The notes under the pieces were generated by a model that saw only the letters and a list, made by a program, of their open reading frames with translations, did no database searches and had not been told where the DNA came from. A stretch of 64,000 nt of DNA from Nitrospirota bacterium (GTDB lineage: Bacteria; Nitrospirota; Nitrospiria; Nitrospirales; UBA8639), in NCBI GenBank assembly GCA_011088105.1, contig JAALKI010000009.1:23373-87372 (forward strand), given 5' to 3'. A program made the translations under genes and the position numbers. Positions 1-10,438 of the stretch are shown piece by piece (the first letter of the stretch is position 1; the number at the start of each line of letters is the position of its first letter).

Positions 1-1637
1 TTATTGTGAGAGCCAATGAGGAATTGGATGAAACGCGAGTTAAGACCGTTGTGGAGGCAGGAGCCGACAGCGTGAAAATTCGATCTGTTCTTTCCTGTCA
101 AGCTCGATGGGGTGTCTGCGTGAAATGTTATGGGCGTGATCTTGCGCGAGGGCACTTGATTGAAAAGGGTGAGCCTGTCGGAGTCATTGCCGCGCAGTCC
201 ATTGGTGAGCCGGGAACGCAGTTGACCATGCGAACCTTCCATATTGGAGGGACGGCGAGTAAGGTCGTTGAACAAACGGTATTGGAGTCATCTCATGGCG
301 GGATGATGAAGTACCTTAGCTTTGATGCCAAAAAGAATGTGGATTATCATAATAAAAATATGGCCGTTCAAAATAAAGAAGGTGATTGGGTGGTGATGAG
401 CCGGAATGCCAAAATCGCCATCTGTGATGAATCTGGTCGTGAACGGGAAAAATACTCCGTTGTGTACGGAGCCAAAATTAAAGTGAAAAATGGCGGCAAG
501 GTTGAGATTGGGCATAAGCTTGTCGAGTGGGATCCGTATTCGCTCACCATTTTGACGGAAGTGGGTGGAAAAATCGCATATGGTGATATTTCCGAAGGGG
601 TGACGATGAAGGAAGAAGTCGATGAAGTGACTGGGCTTTCGCGCAAAGTCATCATCGAACAAGCGGGTACAAATCTCAGGCCAAGAATTTCCCTTAAAGA
701 TGAAGGTGGTAAAACCGCCAAACTGCCTGATAGTGGGGCGCCTGCCCGCTACCTCTTGCCAGTCGGGGCGCATTTGTTCGTCGAAAAAGGCCAGTTGGTT
801 CACCCTGGTGATGTGTTGGCGAAGATCCCAAGGGAAACTACCAAGACCAAAGACATTACGGGTGGGTTGCCAAGGGTGGCTGAGTTGTTTGAGGCAAGAA
901 AGCCAAGAGAGCAGGCGGTGATCAGTGAGATTGACGGGGAAGTGTCGTTTGGTGGATTCGTGAAGGGCATGCGGAAAATTACAGTCGATAATAAGCGAGG
1001 GGATGTGAAGGAATATTTCATCCCTCGTGGAAAGCATGTCAATGTGCATGAAGGGGACTGGGTTCGAACTGGAGAGCCGTTGATGGATGGCTCTGCTAAT
1101 CCGCACGATATTTTGAGTGTGTTAGGGCCTAGGGAGTTGCAGCGATACCTTGTGAATCAAGTGCAAGAAGTTTATCGGCTGCAGGGTGTGTCTATCAACG
1201 ATAAGCACATTGAGATTATTGCAAGACAAATGTTGCGAAAGATTCGGATTGAGGATCCTGGTGATACGGATTTTCTTCCAGGCACACAGGTTGGAAGGTT
1301 TGTGTTTATGGACGAAAACGAGCGTGTGATTGCGCAAGGTGGAAAACCAGCGATTGGAAAGCCTGTTCTCCTTGGCATTACGAAGGCATCCTTGAGCACC
1401 GATAGTTTCATCTCAGGGGCTTCGTTCCAGGAGACAACCAGGGTGCTGACTGAAGCGGCGATTAACGGTCGCGTTGATGATCTGCGAGGGTTGAAGGAAA
1501 ATGTCATTGTGGGGCGGCTGATTCCTGCGGGAACTGGGTTTGGGTATTATCGAGAAACATTTGTGCCAAAGCCTGTTGAAGCGGCTCCGCTTGAGTCACC
1601 TGAAGAAGAGGGCACCGCGTTAGTGGGTGAGCCTTAA
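1..1637 (+). CDS. rpoC: RNA polymerase subunit beta' (C-terminal part)
   Basis: Largest catalytic subunit of RNA polymerase. The start lies before the window, so only about the last 545 residues are seen. Three cysteines of the second zinc site stand in C-x6-C-x2-C spacing (nt 96-128), followed by the trigger-loop motif [17 protein letters not shown]. About 195 residues then separate this from the second half of the trigger helix ([17 protein letters not shown]), so the SI3-type insertion known from E. coli RpoC is present. The C-terminal part ([20 protein letters not shown] and the final [20 protein letters not shown]) is canonical. The reading frame is open to the first base; the GTG at nt 6 is internal. 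A gap of about 200 bp with its own promoter separates it from rpsL. Confidence 0.98.
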   Translation, partial: IVRANEELDETRVKTVVEAGADSVKIRSVLSCQARWGVCVKCYGRDLARGHLIEKGEPVGVIAAQSIGEPGTQLTMRTFHIGGTASKVVEQTVLESSHGGMMKYLSFDAKKNVDYHNKNMAVQNKEGDWVVMSRNAKIAICDESGREREKYSVVYGAKIKVKNGGKVEIGHKLVEWDPYSLTILTEVGGKIAYGDISEGVTMKEEVDEVTGLSRKVIIEQAGTNLRPRISLKDEGGKTAKLPDSGAPARYLLPVGAHLFVEKGQLVHPGDVLAKIPRETTKTKDITGGLPRVAELFEARKPREQAVISEIDGEVSFGGFVKGMRKITVDNKRGDVKEYFIPRGKHVNVHEGDWVRTGEPLMDGSANPHDILSVLGPRELQRYLVNQVQEVYRLQGVSINDKHIEIIARQMLRKIRIEDPGDTDFLPGTQVGRFVFMDENERVIAQGGKPAIGKPVLLGITKASLSTDSFISGASFQETTRVLTEAAINGRVDDLRGLKENVIVGRLIPAGTGFGYYRETFVPKPVEAAPLESPEEEGTALVGEP

Positions 1638-1743
1638 CTAGCCTAATGCGACTTGCTGGAAATAATTATGTGGTTGCAATCCACTATTTGGTGTTTATGA
1701 TGGGTTTAATAGCTTTGAATGTGAAAAGAGTGGGTTATGTCTA

Positions 1744-1772
1744 TTGACACCTCTGATGGGGAGCAATATAAT
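1744..1772 (+). promoter_or_regulatory. Consensus sigma-70 promoter of the str/ribosomal operon
   Basis: TTGACA (1744-1749), a 17-bp spacer and TATAAT (1767-1772) match the housekeeping sigma-70 consensus in all twelve positions. Transcription would begin near 1779, giving a leader of roughly 58 nt before the rpsL start at 1837. It is the only obvious promoter in the rpoC-rpsL gap and probably drives the str and downstream ribosomal genes, independently of rpoBC. Confidence 0.8.
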
Positions 1773-1836
1773 CGGACGGTTGTCCAGTGCCATTAAAATG
1801 AATGTAATGTTAGACGATTGGAGTCAATGTAACGAG

Positions 1837-2208
1837 ATGCCAACAGTCAACCAATTAGTGCGTAAGGGAAGAAAAACCTTAACTGTTAAGAGCAAAAGTC
1901 CTGCACTGAATCGCTGTCCGCAGCGTCGTGGGGTCTGTCTTCGTGTTTATACGACCACTCCCAAAAAACCTAACTCTGCCCTTCGGAAGGTGGCTCGTGT
2001 TCGTCTGACAACTGGCGTGGAAATTACGACCTACATACCGGGGATGGGGCATAACCTGCAAGAGCATTCTATTGTGCTTGTTCGGGGCGGGAGAGTTAAG
2101 GACTTGCCTGGTGTTCGCTACCATATGGTTCGAGGGGCCTTGGATGCCGTTGGCGTTGCTAATAGAAAGCAAGGGCGTTCCAAGTATGGTGCGAAGCGTC
2201 CTAAATAG
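1837..2208 (+). CDS. rpsL: 30S ribosomal protein S12
   Basis: Small-subunit protein at the decoding centre, 123 residues, the usual length. It begins [13 protein letters not shown] and carries the conserved [19 protein letters not shown] and [13 protein letters not shown] segments, where streptomycin-resistance lysines lie in other bacteria; both lysines appear wild type. The frame is open further upstream (to 1744), but that extension overlaps the promoter and has no S12 homology, so ATG 1837 is the start. First gene after the consensus promoter, 45 bp before rpsG. Confidence 0.98.
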   Translation: MPTVNQLVRKGRKTLTVKSKSPALNRCPQRRGVCLRVYTTTPKKPNSALRKVARVRLTTGVEITTYIPGMGHNLQEHSIVLVRGGRVKDLPGVRYHMVRGALDAVGVANRKQGRSKYGAKRPK

Positions 2209-2253
2209 GTTTTCATAAAATTTCTGTCTATGTATTTAAAATAATGGATTGAT

Positions 2254-2724
2254 ATGTCAAGAGGAACAAGCGCTACTCAAAGGAAGATTGTTGTTGATCC
2301 GCGTTTCCACGATTTGCTCGTTGGGAAGTTTATTAATGTTCTGATGGGCAAGGGGAAGAAGAGTACTGCGAGAAGGGTGTGTTACGAGGCCTTTGAGATT
2401 GTACAGGGAAAAACTGGCGATGATCCGCTCAAGGTGTTTCATGCTGCCCTTGGAAATGTGAAGCCTATTGTTGAGGTTAAGTCTCGTCGTGTCGGTGGGG
2501 CTTCCTATCAGGTTCCAATTGAAATTCGCAATGTTCGCCAGGTTGCGCTGGCATTTCGTTGGATTAAAAAGAGTGCTCAGTCTCGGTCAGGTCGGAGCAT
2601 GCAAGAGAAATTGGCTGCAGAGTTATTGGATGCGTCAAATAGTACTGGTGCGTCTGTCAAGAAACGTGATGAAGTGCATCGAATGGCTGAGGCAAATCGA
2701 GCGTTTGCCCATTACCGTTGGTGA
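2254..2724 (+). CDS. rpsG: 30S ribosomal protein S7
   Basis: Primary 16S rRNA-binding protein that nucleates the head of the small subunit, 156 residues, the common length. It begins with MSRGTSATQRKIVVDPRF and contains the family segment VGGASYQVPIEI, ending in the conserved HRMAEANRAFAHYRW. It lies between rpsL and fusA as in most bacteria, so translational feedback by S7 on this mRNA is possible from family knowledge, but no binding site was identified here. Confidence 0.98.
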   Translation: MSRGTSATQRKIVVDPRFHDLLVGKFINVLMGKGKKSTARRVCYEAFEIVQGKTGDDPLKVFHAALGNVKPIVEVKSRRVGGASYQVPIEIRNVRQVALAFRWIKKSAQSRSGRSMQEKLAAELLDASNSTGASVKKRDEVHRMAEANRAFAHYRW

Positions 2725-2770
2725 GTATCATTAGTTTGGTTTAGATCTTTTTCTGTTTGAGGTTGTAGTT

Positions 2771-4852
2771 GTGGGCCGAGAATATCCATTAGAGCGGACT
2801 CGAAACATCGGTATTATGGCTCATATTGATGCGGGTAAAACCACGACGACTGAGCGGGTTTTATATTATACCGGGGTCTCGCATCGTATTGGAGAGGTTC
2901 ATGAGGGGGCTGCGCAGATGGATTGGATGGAACAGGAGCGTGAGCGGGGGATTACGATTACCTCTGCGGCGACAACCTGCTTCTGGGGTGATCACCGAAT
3001 TAATATTATTGATACCCCGGGCCATGTTGATTTTACGGTAGAGGTTGAGCGTTCGCTTCGTGTACTTGATGGTGCAGTTGCCGTGTTTGACTCTGTTCAG
3101 GGGGTAGAGCCTCAATCTGAGACGGTTTGGCGTCAGGCTGATAAATATCAGGTTCCGCGCATTGCTTTTTTAAATAAAATGGATCGGTTGGGTGCTGACT
3201 TTTGGTCGAGCCTAAATTCGCTTGTTGAGCGATTGGGTGCTAACCCGGTTCCGGTCCAGTTGCCATACGGGAAAGAGGCTGAATTCCGAGGCGTCATTGA
3301 CCTCTTGTCTATGAAGGCCTATGTGTATGACGATGAAAGTCTTGGCGCCAGTTATGCGGAAGAAGACATTCCTGCTAGTCTCTTGGATCAGGCTAATGAA
3401 TATCGGGAAAAGTTGCTTGATTCTGTGGCTGAGTTTGATGAGCAAGTGATGGAGCGATATTTGGCAGGAGAGTCTTTGGGAGTTGATGAGGTGAAGCGGG
3501 CAATTCGTGTTGGGACCAATACCTTAAAGATTACTCCAGTTTTATGTGGGTCTGCCTTCAAGAATAAGGGTGTTCAGCCACTTTTGGATGCGGTTGTTGA
3601 TTTTCTTCCTTCGCCGCTTGACGTCCCGGAAGTTTCTGGGGTTGATCCTGCTTCGGGTGGTGAGGTTCAGCGGGGCACAAGTGATGAAGAACCCTTCTCT
3701 GCGTTAGCCTTTAAAATCATGACGGATGTCTTTGCTGGGCAGTTGACATATTTTCGTGTGTATTCTGGGAAATTGGAAACAGGGTCGTATGTGTTTAATG
3801 TTTCTCAGGGGAAGAGGGAGCGGATTGGTCGGTTGTTGAAGATGCATGCGAATAAGCGTGAAGAAATTTCTGTTGTGTATGCCGGAGATATTGCGGCGGC
3901 GGTTGGTCTGAAGGGTTCTCGCACTGGGGATACGCTCTCTGATGAAAAGCACCCAATCTTATTGGAAGTCATTAAGTTTCCTGAGCCTGTTATTTCTATG
4001 GCTGTGGAGCCAAAGACTAAGCAAGACCTTGAGAAGCTTGGGTTTTCATTGGAGAAATTGTCTCAAGAGGATCCTTCCTTTCATGTTCGGACTGATGAAG
4101 AGACCGGCCAGACCATTATTTCCGGTATGGGCGAGTTGCATCTTGAAATAATTGTTGACAGATTGCTTCGGGAGTTCAAGGTTCAAGCCAACGTGGGGAA
4201 GCCTGAGGTTGCTTATCGAGAAACGATTAGGGGAAATGGTGAAGCTGAAGGGAAATATATTAAGCAGTCAGGTGGTCGTGGGCAGTATGGGCATGTGTTT
4301 CTTAAGGTTGAACCGTCGGATCCCGGCCTTGGCTTAAACTTTGTCAATAAAATTGTTGGTGGCATTATTCCTAGAGAATATATTCCGGCCATTGAAAAGG
4401 GCGTGAGGGAGCGTATGGAATCCGGTGTCTTGGCTGGATATGCTATGAGGGATATTCAAGTCACTGTTTTCGATGGTTCTTTTCATGAGGTGGATTCAAG
4501 TGAAATGGCTTTCAAGATTGCAGGTTCCATGGCTTTTGAGTCTGCCTGTAAAAAGGCGAATCCTGCCATTTTGGAGCCCATTATGAAGGTTGAGGTTCTT
4601 GTTCCTCAGGAATATATGGGAGATGTCATTGGTGATCTGAATTCTCGCCGTGGAAAGGTTCAGGGCATTAAGGCGAGGGCTGGGTCGCAAGCCGTTGATG
4701 CAATGGTGCCTCTTAGTGAGATGTTTGGATATGCAACGGGGTTGCGTTCACGCACTCAAGGCAGAGCCACCTATAGTATGGAATTTGAGCAATACGAGGT
4801 TGTGCCGAAGCAAATTGCTCAGCAAATCATTGGAAAGCAGGCGGGAGAATAA
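2771..4852 (+). CDS. fusA: Elongation factor G
   Basis: Ribosomal translocase GTPase, 693 residues, normal length. G1 is AHIDAGKT (residues 17-24), switch I keeps the canonical RERGITI, G3 is DTPGHVDF and G4 is NKMD. Domains II-V follow, with the domain IV signature GGRGQYGHV. The start is GTG at 2771, 46 bp after rpsG. Codon use is rich in GTT/GGT like the surrounding ribosomal genes, in clear contrast with tuf just downstream. Confidence 0.98.
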   Translation: MGREYPLERTRNIGIMAHIDAGKTTTTERVLYYTGVSHRIGEVHEGAAQMDWMEQERERGITITSAATTCFWGDHRINIIDTPGHVDFTVEVERSLRVLDGAVAVFDSVQGVEPQSETVWRQADKYQVPRIAFLNKMDRLGADFWSSLNSLVERLGANPVPVQLPYGKEAEFRGVIDLLSMKAYVYDDESLGASYAEEDIPASLLDQANEYREKLLDSVAEFDEQVMERYLAGESLGVDEVKRAIRVGTNTLKITPVLCGSAFKNKGVQPLLDAVVDFLPSPLDVPEVSGVDPASGGEVQRGTSDEEPFSALAFKIMTDVFAGQLTYFRVYSGKLETGSYVFNVSQGKRERIGRLLKMHANKREEISVVYAGDIAAAVGLKGSRTGDTLSDEKHPILLEVIKFPEPVISMAVEPKTKQDLEKLGFSLEKLSQEDPSFHVRTDEETGQTIISGMGELHLEIIVDRLLREFKVQANVGKPEVAYRETIRGNGEAEGKYIKQSGGRGQYGHVFLKVEPSDPGLGLNFVNKIVGGIIPREYIPAIEKGVRERMESGVLAGYAMRDIQVTVFDGSFHEVDSSEMAFKIAGSMAFESACKKANPAILEPIMKVEVLVPQEYMGDVIGDLNSRRGKVQGIKARAGSQAVDAMVPLSEMFGYATGLRSRTQGRATYSMEFEQYEVVPKQIAQQIIGKQAGE

Positions 4853-4950
4853 GAGTCGTTGGGTTTTTGTCTCAAGATGTGTCTTGTTGTTCTTGTGGGA
4901 ATTTTTGAAGGTTCTTTCGTAGGGGCACGGGCTGTCTAGGAGGAGAGGGC

Positions 4951-6156
4951 ATGGCGAAGTCGAAATATGAGCGGCGGAAGCCGCATTTAAATGTGGGAAC
5001 GATTGGGCACGTGGACCATGGGAAGACAACCCTAACGTCTGCCTTGACGAAAGTGATGGGCGAAGAAGGGATGGCGAAATTTGTGCCCTATGATGAAGTC
5101 GCAAAAGCCAGTGAATCACAAGGCCGGCGAGACCCCACCAAAATCTTGACCATTGCCATTTCCCATGTGGAATACGAAACCAAAGAGCGACATTATGCAC
5201 ACGTCGATTGTCCTGGTCATGCGGACTACGTGAAGAACATGATTACAGGCGCAGCCCAAATGGATGGCGCCATTCTCGTCGTGTCTGCCGCGGATGGGCC
5301 GATGCCTCAAACCCGTGAGCATATTCTTCTGGCGCGGCAAGTAGGTGTGCCCTACATCGTCGTGTTCCTCAACAAAGCTGACAAAGTGGAAGATGCAGAG
5401 CTGTTGGAGTTGGTCGAATTAGAAGTGCGTGAACTCCTGACCAAGTACGGATTCCCTGGTGATCAAGTGCCCATTGTTGTGGGCTCAGCTATCAAGGCCA
5501 TTGAGGGGGATCAGAGCGATATTGGTGTGCCATCTATCATGAAATTGTTGGAGGCGGTGGATAGCTACGTGCCTACACCAGAGCGGGCAATTGATAAGCC
5601 CTTTCTGATGCCGATTGAAGACGTGTTTACCATCAGTGGGCGTGGGACTGTCGTGACGGGGCGTGTGGAGCGCGGACAAGTTAAGGTGGGCGATGAAATA
5701 GAGATTGTGGGATTGCGGGATACCGCGACCACCATCGTGACCGGCGTTGAAATGTTTCGCAAGGTGCTCGATGAAGGGCAAGCGGGGGATAACATTGGCG
5801 CGTTGTTGCGGGGGACCAAAAAAGAAGACGTGGAGCGCGGCATGGTCTTGGCGAAGCCGAAGACGATCACCCCGCACACAAAGTTTCGCGCGGAGGTATA
5901 TGTGTTAGCGAAAGAAGAGGGGGGGCGGCATACCCCGTTTTTCAACGGCTATCGTCCGCAGTTCTACTTTCGGACGACGGATGTCACCGGCGTGGTGCAC
6001 TTAGATGCCGGGGTGGAGATGGTTATGCCGGGTGATAATGTGTCCTTCACGGGCGAGTTGATCGCGCCAATTGCGATGGAGCAAGGGTTGCGGTTTGCGG
6101 TGCGGGAAGGGGGACGGACGGTCGGCGCAGGCGTGGTGACGGAAATCGTTACGTGA
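4951..6156 (+). CDS. tuf: Elongation factor Tu (non-canonical switch I)
   Basis: GTPase that delivers aminoacyl-tRNA to the ribosome, 401 residues against about 394 in E. coli. G1 is GHVDHGKT (residues 19-26), G3 DCPGH (86-90), G4 NKAD (141-144); domains II and III are complete ([22 protein letters not shown]). Switch I is unusual: the usual APEEKARGITIN stretch is replaced by [19 protein letters not shown] (residues 53-71), so RGITI becomes KILTI, although the Mg-binding threonine (T67) is kept. A very strong Shine-Dalgarno (AGGAGGAGAGGG, 4938-4949) precedes the start. Base composition is visibly more GC-rich than fusA and rpsJ, suggesting transfer or conversion from another copy. Confidence 0.97.
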   Translation: MAKSKYERRKPHLNVGTIGHVDHGKTTLTSALTKVMGEEGMAKFVPYDEVAKASESQGRRDPTKILTIAISHVEYETKERHYAHVDCPGHADYVKNMITGAAQMDGAILVVSAADGPMPQTREHILLARQVGVPYIVVFLNKADKVEDAELLELVELEVRELLTKYGFPGDQVPIVVGSAIKAIEGDQSDIGVPSIMKLLEAVDSYVPTPERAIDKPFLMPIEDVFTISGRGTVVTGRVERGQVKVGDEIEIVGLRDTATTIVTGVEMFRKVLDEGQAGDNIGALLRGTKKEDVERGMVLAKPKTITPHTKFRAEVYVLAKEEGGRHTPFFNGYRPQFYFRTTDVTGVVHLDAGVEMVMPGDNVSFTGELIAPIAMEQGLRFAVREGGRTVGAGVVTEIVT

Positions 6157-6185
6157 TGTATCTTTATTGTTGAGGAGAGCGCAGG

Positions 6186-6497
6186 GTGAATGTGGATCAG
6201 CGGATTCGAATTAGGTTAAAAGGTTTTGACTACCGTGTATTGGATCAGTCTGCGCGTGATATTGTTGATACGGTAAGGCAGACTGGGGCTATGGTGTCTG
6301 GTCCGGTTCCGTTGCCCACACGAATTGAAAAATTTACTGTGCAGCGCTCGACTCATGCAGATAAGAAGTCGAGAGAACAGTTTGAGATTCGAACGCATAA
6401 GCGGTTGCTCGATATTCTTGAGCCAACTCCTGATACGATGGACGCGTTGATGAAGTTGAGTCTTCCTGCTGGCATTGATGTTGAGATTAAATTGTAA
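6186..6497 (+). CDS. rpsJ: 30S ribosomal protein S10
   Basis: Small-subunit head protein, also NusE in transcription antitermination. It has 103 residues, the standard length, with the family motif [16 protein letters not shown] and the loop [17 protein letters not shown]. The start is GTG at 6186, preceded by GAGGAGAG. First gene of the S10 block, only 29 bp after tuf, so str and S10 genes appear co-transcribed. Confidence 0.98.
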   Translation: MNVDQRIRIRLKGFDYRVLDQSARDIVDTVRQTGAMVSGPVPLPTRIEKFTVQRSTHADKKSREQFEIRTHKRLLDILEPTPDTMDALMKLSLPAGIDVEIKL

Positions 6498-6550
6498 ATT
6501 TCTTTGGATAGAGTGTTTTAGATATTTTTATTTGATACTGAGGGAAATGT

Positions 6551-7177
6551 ATGGATCCTCGAGGGCTCATGGGGAAAAAGTTGGGTATGATTCAGGTTTA
6601 TAATGAAAGCCGCCAGCTTGTTCCTGTCACGGTTATTGAGGCCGGTCCTTGTGGTATTTCGGCTATTAAAACCGTAGTTCGGGATGGTTATGATGCTGTT
6701 CAGCTTGGGTTTCATGTGGTAGTCGAGCGTAAGCTAAATAAACCTGAATTGGGACATCTCCGGTCAAGCCAGGGTCGCTTGTGGAAGTATTTGCGGGAGT
6801 TTAGAGGGTCAGTTTCTGGCCAGCTTGGCGATATTGTGACTGTAGGTATTTTTGGTAAGGGTGAGTACATTAATGTTTCTGGTGTGTCGAAGGGTAAGGG
6901 GTTTCAAGGGGTTATGAAGCGTCATAACTATGCGGGTGGTCCTGCTTCTCATGGTTCGATGTTTCATAGGGCGCCTGGTTCGATTGGGAACAGCTCCTAT
7001 CCTTCGAGGGTTTGGAAGAATAAGGCCATGCCAGGTCATATGGGGTCCGGGCAAGTTACCGTCAAGGGGTTGCAGGTTGTCGATGTAAGGCCTGATGAAA
7101 ATCTGCTGTTGGTGCGTGGCGCGGTTCCTGGTCCTATTGGTGGCATGCTCGTTATTCGGAAATCATCAGGGAAGTAA
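6551..7177 (+). CDS. rplC: 50S ribosomal protein L3
   Basis: Early-assembly 23S rRNA-binding protein whose loop reaches toward the peptidyl-transferase centre. It has 208 residues. It begins MDPRGLMGKKLGMIQVY; the internal methionine six residues on is an alternative start. The signature GVSKGKGFQGVMKRHNY and the loop with SYPSRVWKNKAMPGHMG are present, including the glutamine position usually methylated by PrmB (SGQVTVKGL region). It lies 3 bp before rplD. Confidence 0.98.
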   Translation: MDPRGLMGKKLGMIQVYNESRQLVPVTVIEAGPCGISAIKTVVRDGYDAVQLGFHVVVERKLNKPELGHLRSSQGRLWKYLREFRGSVSGQLGDIVTVGIFGKGEYINVSGVSKGKGFQGVMKRHNYAGGPASHGSMFHRAPGSIGNSSYPSRVWKNKAMPGHMGSGQVTVKGLQVVDVRPDENLLLVRGAVPGPIGGMLVIRKSSGK

Positions 7178-7180
7178 TAT

Positions 7181-7801
7181 ATGCCGAATGTGAATGTTGT
7201 TGATAATTTAGGCGAGAAGGTGCGTTCAGTTGAATTGAATGGCGTCTTTGGTGTGAAGGCAAGCCGATCGCTTGTTCACGCTGCTGTTGTCATGCAGCGA
7301 GCTTCTTTGAGGCAGGGGAGCGCATCCACTAAAGGTCGCGGGGAAGTGAGTGGTTCTGGCCGAAAGCCATGGAAGCAAAAGCATACGGGTCGTGCTCGTG
7401 CGGGGTCGAACCGGTCTCCTATTTGGCGTCATGGCGGTACTGTTTTTGGGCCAAAGCAAAGACAGTATGGCTTTCACATGCCCAAAAAAATGTACAGGGC
7501 TGCATTGAGAAGCGTCTTGTCTGCGAAGTGTGCAGATGGTGAAGTTATTGTTTATGCTGGTGGCGATCTTCCTGAACCTAAGTCCAAATGGTTAGTCAAG
7601 GTTTTAGGTCAACTCCAGTTGACGAAAAAAACGATGATTGTCGTGGGAGAGCAATCGCTAGCATGGGATAGGGCTGGGTCAAATCTTCAGGACGTGAAGG
7701 TGGTTCACCCTCAAGGTCTTAATGTCTATGATCTTTTGCTCTATGACGTGCTTTTGGTTCTTGAGGATCAAGTTGAAGTTATCCAGGGGTTATGGGCATG
7801 A
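7181..7801 (+). CDS. rplD: 50S ribosomal protein L4
   Basis: Large-subunit protein lining the exit tunnel; in E. coli it also represses the S10 operon, which is not shown here. It has 206 residues. The extended loop is typical: KGRGEVSGSGRKPWKQKHTG then RAGSNRSPIWRHGG. The stop overlaps the next gene in an ATGA arrangement, indicating translational coupling to rplW. Confidence 0.98.
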   Translation: MPNVNVVDNLGEKVRSVELNGVFGVKASRSLVHAAVVMQRASLRQGSASTKGRGEVSGSGRKPWKQKHTGRARAGSNRSPIWRHGGTVFGPKQRQYGFHMPKKMYRAALRSVLSAKCADGEVIVYAGGDLPEPKSKWLVKVLGQLQLTKKTMIVVGEQSLAWDRAGSNLQDVKVVHPQGLNVYDLLLYDVLLVLEDQVEVIQGLWA

Positions 7802-8091
7802 ATCGAGACCCTTTTGATATTTTAATTAAGCCACTCTTGAGTGAGAAAATCACAAACCTCAGGGATCGGTCTAATTGTGTGGCCTTTAAGGTCAGTCTTG
7901 ATGCCAATCGAATTGAAATTCGTCGGGCTGTTGAGTCTGCGCTTAAGGTGAAGGTCGAGTCTGTTAATGTCATGAATGTGCTGGGAAAACGAAAACGACA
8001 GGGTCGATTTCTTGGAAGAAGGGCGAGCTGGAAAAAAGCGATTATCACTCTCAAGGAGGGTGAAAAGCTAGATCTGTATGAGAGTGCATAG
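7798..8091 (+). CDS. rplW: 50S ribosomal protein L23
   Basis: Protein at the tunnel exit that docks trigger factor and SRP. It has 97 residues from the start MNRDPFDILIKPLLSEK. The AGGGG at 7785-7789 is 8 nt before ATG 7798 but only 2 nt before an in-frame ATG at 7792, so 7798 is preferred; it also gives the ATGA overlap with rplD. The C-terminal half has the usual basic loop (GKRKRQGRFLGRRASWKKA). Confidence 0.97.
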   Translation: MNRDPFDILIKPLLSEKITNLRDRSNCVAFKVSLDANRIEIRRAVESALKVKVESVNVMNVLGKRKRQGRFLGRRASWKKAIITLKEGEKLDLYESA

Positions 8092-8151
8092 AGTTTGAGC
8101 TGCTTATGAAAACTGTTTGTGGGCGAATCAATGCATTTGTAAGGGTGTGGC

Positions 8152-8982
8152 ATGGGTATAAAAGACTATAGGCCAACATCGCCGGGGCGGCGAGGCATGA
8201 CTGGCCTCACTGGCGAGCAGTTGGATGTGGCCAGGCCGGAAAAGAGTTTGACGGAGTCGCTCCCTCATTCTGGGGGAAGAAACAATGCTGGTCGAATCAC
8301 GAGTCGGTTTCGTGGTGGTGGCCATAAACGTCTCTATCGACGAATTGACTTTAAGCGTAATAAGACTGATGTGTTTGCTAAAGTTGCTCGTATAGAATAT
8401 GACCCTAATCGTTCGGCTAGAATTGCTCTCTTGCATTACACCGATGGGGAAAAGCGATATATCTTGGCTCCCCATGGTCTCAAGAAAGGCGAAATGCTTC
8501 AGTCTGGTTTGCAGGCTGATGTGAAGCCAGGGAATGCGCTTCCTCTTTCGGCTATGCCTTTGGGGACAACCATTCATAACATTGAGCTGAGGCCTGGTAA
8601 GGGTGGCCAATTAGCTCGTAGCGCCGGAACTTCGGCGCAAGTGATGGGCCGTGATGGGCAGTATGTGCAGATTCGTTTGAGGTCTGGCGAGATGCGAAGA
8701 ATTCTTGGTGCCTGTATGGCTACTGTAGGTCAGGTTGGGAATCTTGATCATGCGAAAGTCAAGATCGGCAAGGCAGGTCGTTCGGTTTGGATGGGGCGTC
8801 GTCCACATGTTCGGGGTGTGGCGATGAATCCTGTTGATCATCCTCACGGTGGTGGTGAAGGGAAAGCTGGGCAGGGTAATCCGCATCCTGTTTCTCCGTG
8901 GGGGGTTCCCACGAAAGGCTATAAGACGAGAAAGCGAAAAAAATCTTCCTCTCAGTTTATTATTTCTCGTAGGAAAAAATAA
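8152..8982 (+). CDS. rplB: 50S ribosomal protein L2
   Basis: Highly conserved 23S rRNA-binding protein needed for subunit association and peptidyl transfer, 276 residues as expected. It contains [19 protein letters not shown] near the N-terminus and the C-terminal signature [11 protein letters not shown] with the conserved histidine. It ends in a basic [19 protein letters not shown] tail. 12 bp precede rpsS. Confidence 0.98.
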   Translation: MGIKDYRPTSPGRRGMTGLTGEQLDVARPEKSLTESLPHSGGRNNAGRITSRFRGGGHKRLYRRIDFKRNKTDVFAKVARIEYDPNRSARIALLHYTDGEKRYILAPHGLKKGEMLQSGLQADVKPGNALPLSAMPLGTTIHNIELRPGKGGQLARSAGTSAQVMGRDGQYVQIRLRSGEMRRILGACMATVGQVGNLDHAKVKIGKAGRSVWMGRRPHVRGVAMNPVDHPHGGGEGKAGQGNPHPVSPWGVPTKGYKTRKRKKSSSQFIISRRKK

Positions 8983-8994
8983 AGGGTTAGTTGT

Positions 8995-9282
8995 ATGCCA
9001 AGGTCGATCAAAAAAGGTCCGTTTGTGGATGATTCGGTTTTGAAGAAAGTTGAAAGAGCGAATCAAGTAAAAGATGGAAAAATGATTAAAACTTGGTCTC
9101 GACGGTCTACAATTATGCCTGAGATGATTGGTTGTACATTTGCAGTTCATAATGGGAAAAAGTTTATTCCAGTGTATGTGACAGAAAATATGGTGGGGCA
9201 TAAGTTGGGTGAGTTTTCACCAACTCGTCTGTTTAAAGGGCATGGGGCAGCAAGAACGGAAAAAGCTGTTGCCTTGAAATAG
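8995..9282 (+). CDS. rpsS: 30S ribosomal protein S19
   Basis: Head protein of the small subunit that contacts the A-site finger and S13; 95 residues. It starts [13 protein letters not shown] and has the family pattern [20 protein letters not shown] and [17 protein letters not shown]. Normal length and position between rplB and rplV. Confidence 0.98.
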   Translation: MPRSIKKGPFVDDSVLKKVERANQVKDGKMIKTWSRRSTIMPEMIGCTFAVHNGKKFIPVYVTENMVGHKLGEFSPTRLFKGHGAARTEKAVALK

Positions 9283-9336
9283 TGATGATGTCGGTATCTA
9301 GTACGCCAGAAACATTTATGTTAGTGGGGCATCGCT

Positions 9337-9669
9337 ATGTCTGAAGCTAAAGCTGTTCTGCGATTTGTCAGAATGACTCCAAGGAAATGTCGTCTGATCG
9401 TCAATCTTATTCGAGGTCGTGGGGTTCCAGATGCCTTGAGTGTCTTACGGTACATGCCACGAGCGGCTTCTGGAGTCGTGGAAAAGCTGCTTCGATCTGC
9501 AGTTGCCAATGCAGGGCATCATGATGTCGGTAGTGAAGAGGAGCTAACGGTTGTGCGTGCTTTTGTCGATGTTGGTCCAACGCTGAAACGATTTCGGTCT
9601 CGGTCTATGGGAAGAGCCAATCCAATCCATAAACGAACAAGCCACATCACAATTGTTGTAGGGTCTTAA
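9337..9669 (+). CDS. rplV: 50S ribosomal protein L22
   Basis: Large-subunit protein whose beta-hairpin lines the exit tunnel near the macrolide site; 110 residues. Recognised by [17 protein letters not shown] near the start and by the C-terminal [20 protein letters not shown] hairpin. No insertion is seen at the hairpin tip. It lies between rpsS and rpsC with 52-54 bp spacers. Confidence 0.97.
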   Translation: MSEAKAVLRFVRMTPRKCRLIVNLIRGRGVPDALSVLRYMPRAASGVVEKLLRSAVANAGHHDVGSEEELTVVRAFVDVGPTLKRFRSRSMGRANPIHKRTSHITIVVGS

Positions 9670-9721
9670 TTTGTCTGTTACTGGTCAATTTAGGTATGGC
9701 GTAAAGGGGTAGTGGGCGACT

Positions 9722-10387
9722 ATGGGTCAAAAAACGCATCCTTTTGGTTTTAGGCTGGGGTATACGAGAACATGGAATTCTCGTTGGTATTCCAAGAAGG
9801 ACTTTGTCAAGCTTCTTCATGAAGATATTGCTATCCGAGAGCTTGTAAAGTCTCGTCTCTATCATGCCGGTATCTCCCGCGTAGAATTAGAGCGGTCTGG
9901 CAACCAGGTGAAGATTATTATTCACACAGCCAGGCCCGGTATTATCATCGGTCGAAAAGGGGCTGAGGTTGATAAGCTAAAGGCTTCTTTTGAGCAGCAA
10001 TATAATCGTGAAGTCTATGTGACCGTGAAGGAGATCAAAAAACCTGAGCTGGATGCACAGCTTGTCGCAGAAAATATTGCCTTACAATTACAAAAACGTG
10101 TGTCGTTTCGGAGAGCGATGAAGCGAAGTGTTGCGTCGGCACTTCGATTGGGCGCACAGGGTGTTCGTGTCTCTTGTGCTGGACGATTAGGTGGCAATGA
10201 GATTGCCAGAACGGAATGGTATCGAGAGGGACGCGTGCCGTTGCATACTCTTCGGGCCAACGTTGAATATGGGTTCGCGGAAGCGCACACGACTATGGGG
10301 CAAATTGGCGTAAAAGCTTGGATTTATAAAGGTGAAGTTGACATCCAGGAAGTTGGGAAATCTGAAACGCAGCTAGGCTTTCTGTAA
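9722..10387 (+). CDS. rpsC: 30S ribosomal protein S3
   Basis: Part of the mRNA entry channel and its helicase activity; 221 residues. The N-terminus [20 protein letters not shown], the type-2 KH motif [12 protein letters not shown] (about residues 78-89) and the C-terminal [20 protein letters not shown] are all intact. Normal length and position. Confidence 0.98.
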   Translation: MGQKTHPFGFRLGYTRTWNSRWYSKKDFVKLLHEDIAIRELVKSRLYHAGISRVELERSGNQVKIIIHTARPGIIIGRKGAEVDKLKASFEQQYNREVYVTVKEIKKPELDAQLVAENIALQLQKRVSFRRAMKRSVASALRLGAQGVRVSCAGRLGGNEIARTEWYREGRVPLHTLRANVEYGFAEAHTTMGQIGVKAWIYKGEVDIQEVGKSETQLGFL

Positions 10388-10438
10388 ATAGCCCTATTTG
10401 TAATGAGAATGAAATTTTAACCAGTCAAGGTTTTTGGA

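Noticed and set aside
288..1106. Long minus-strand open frame (272 codons) opposite rpoC
   Set aside because: It lies fully antisense to conserved rpoC, has no ribosome-binding site, and its sequence is the low-complexity kind produced by the complementary strand of a coding gene.
4748..5200. Minus-strand frame across the fusA-tuf junction
   Set aside because: Antisense to both genes; no homology and no Shine-Dalgarno.
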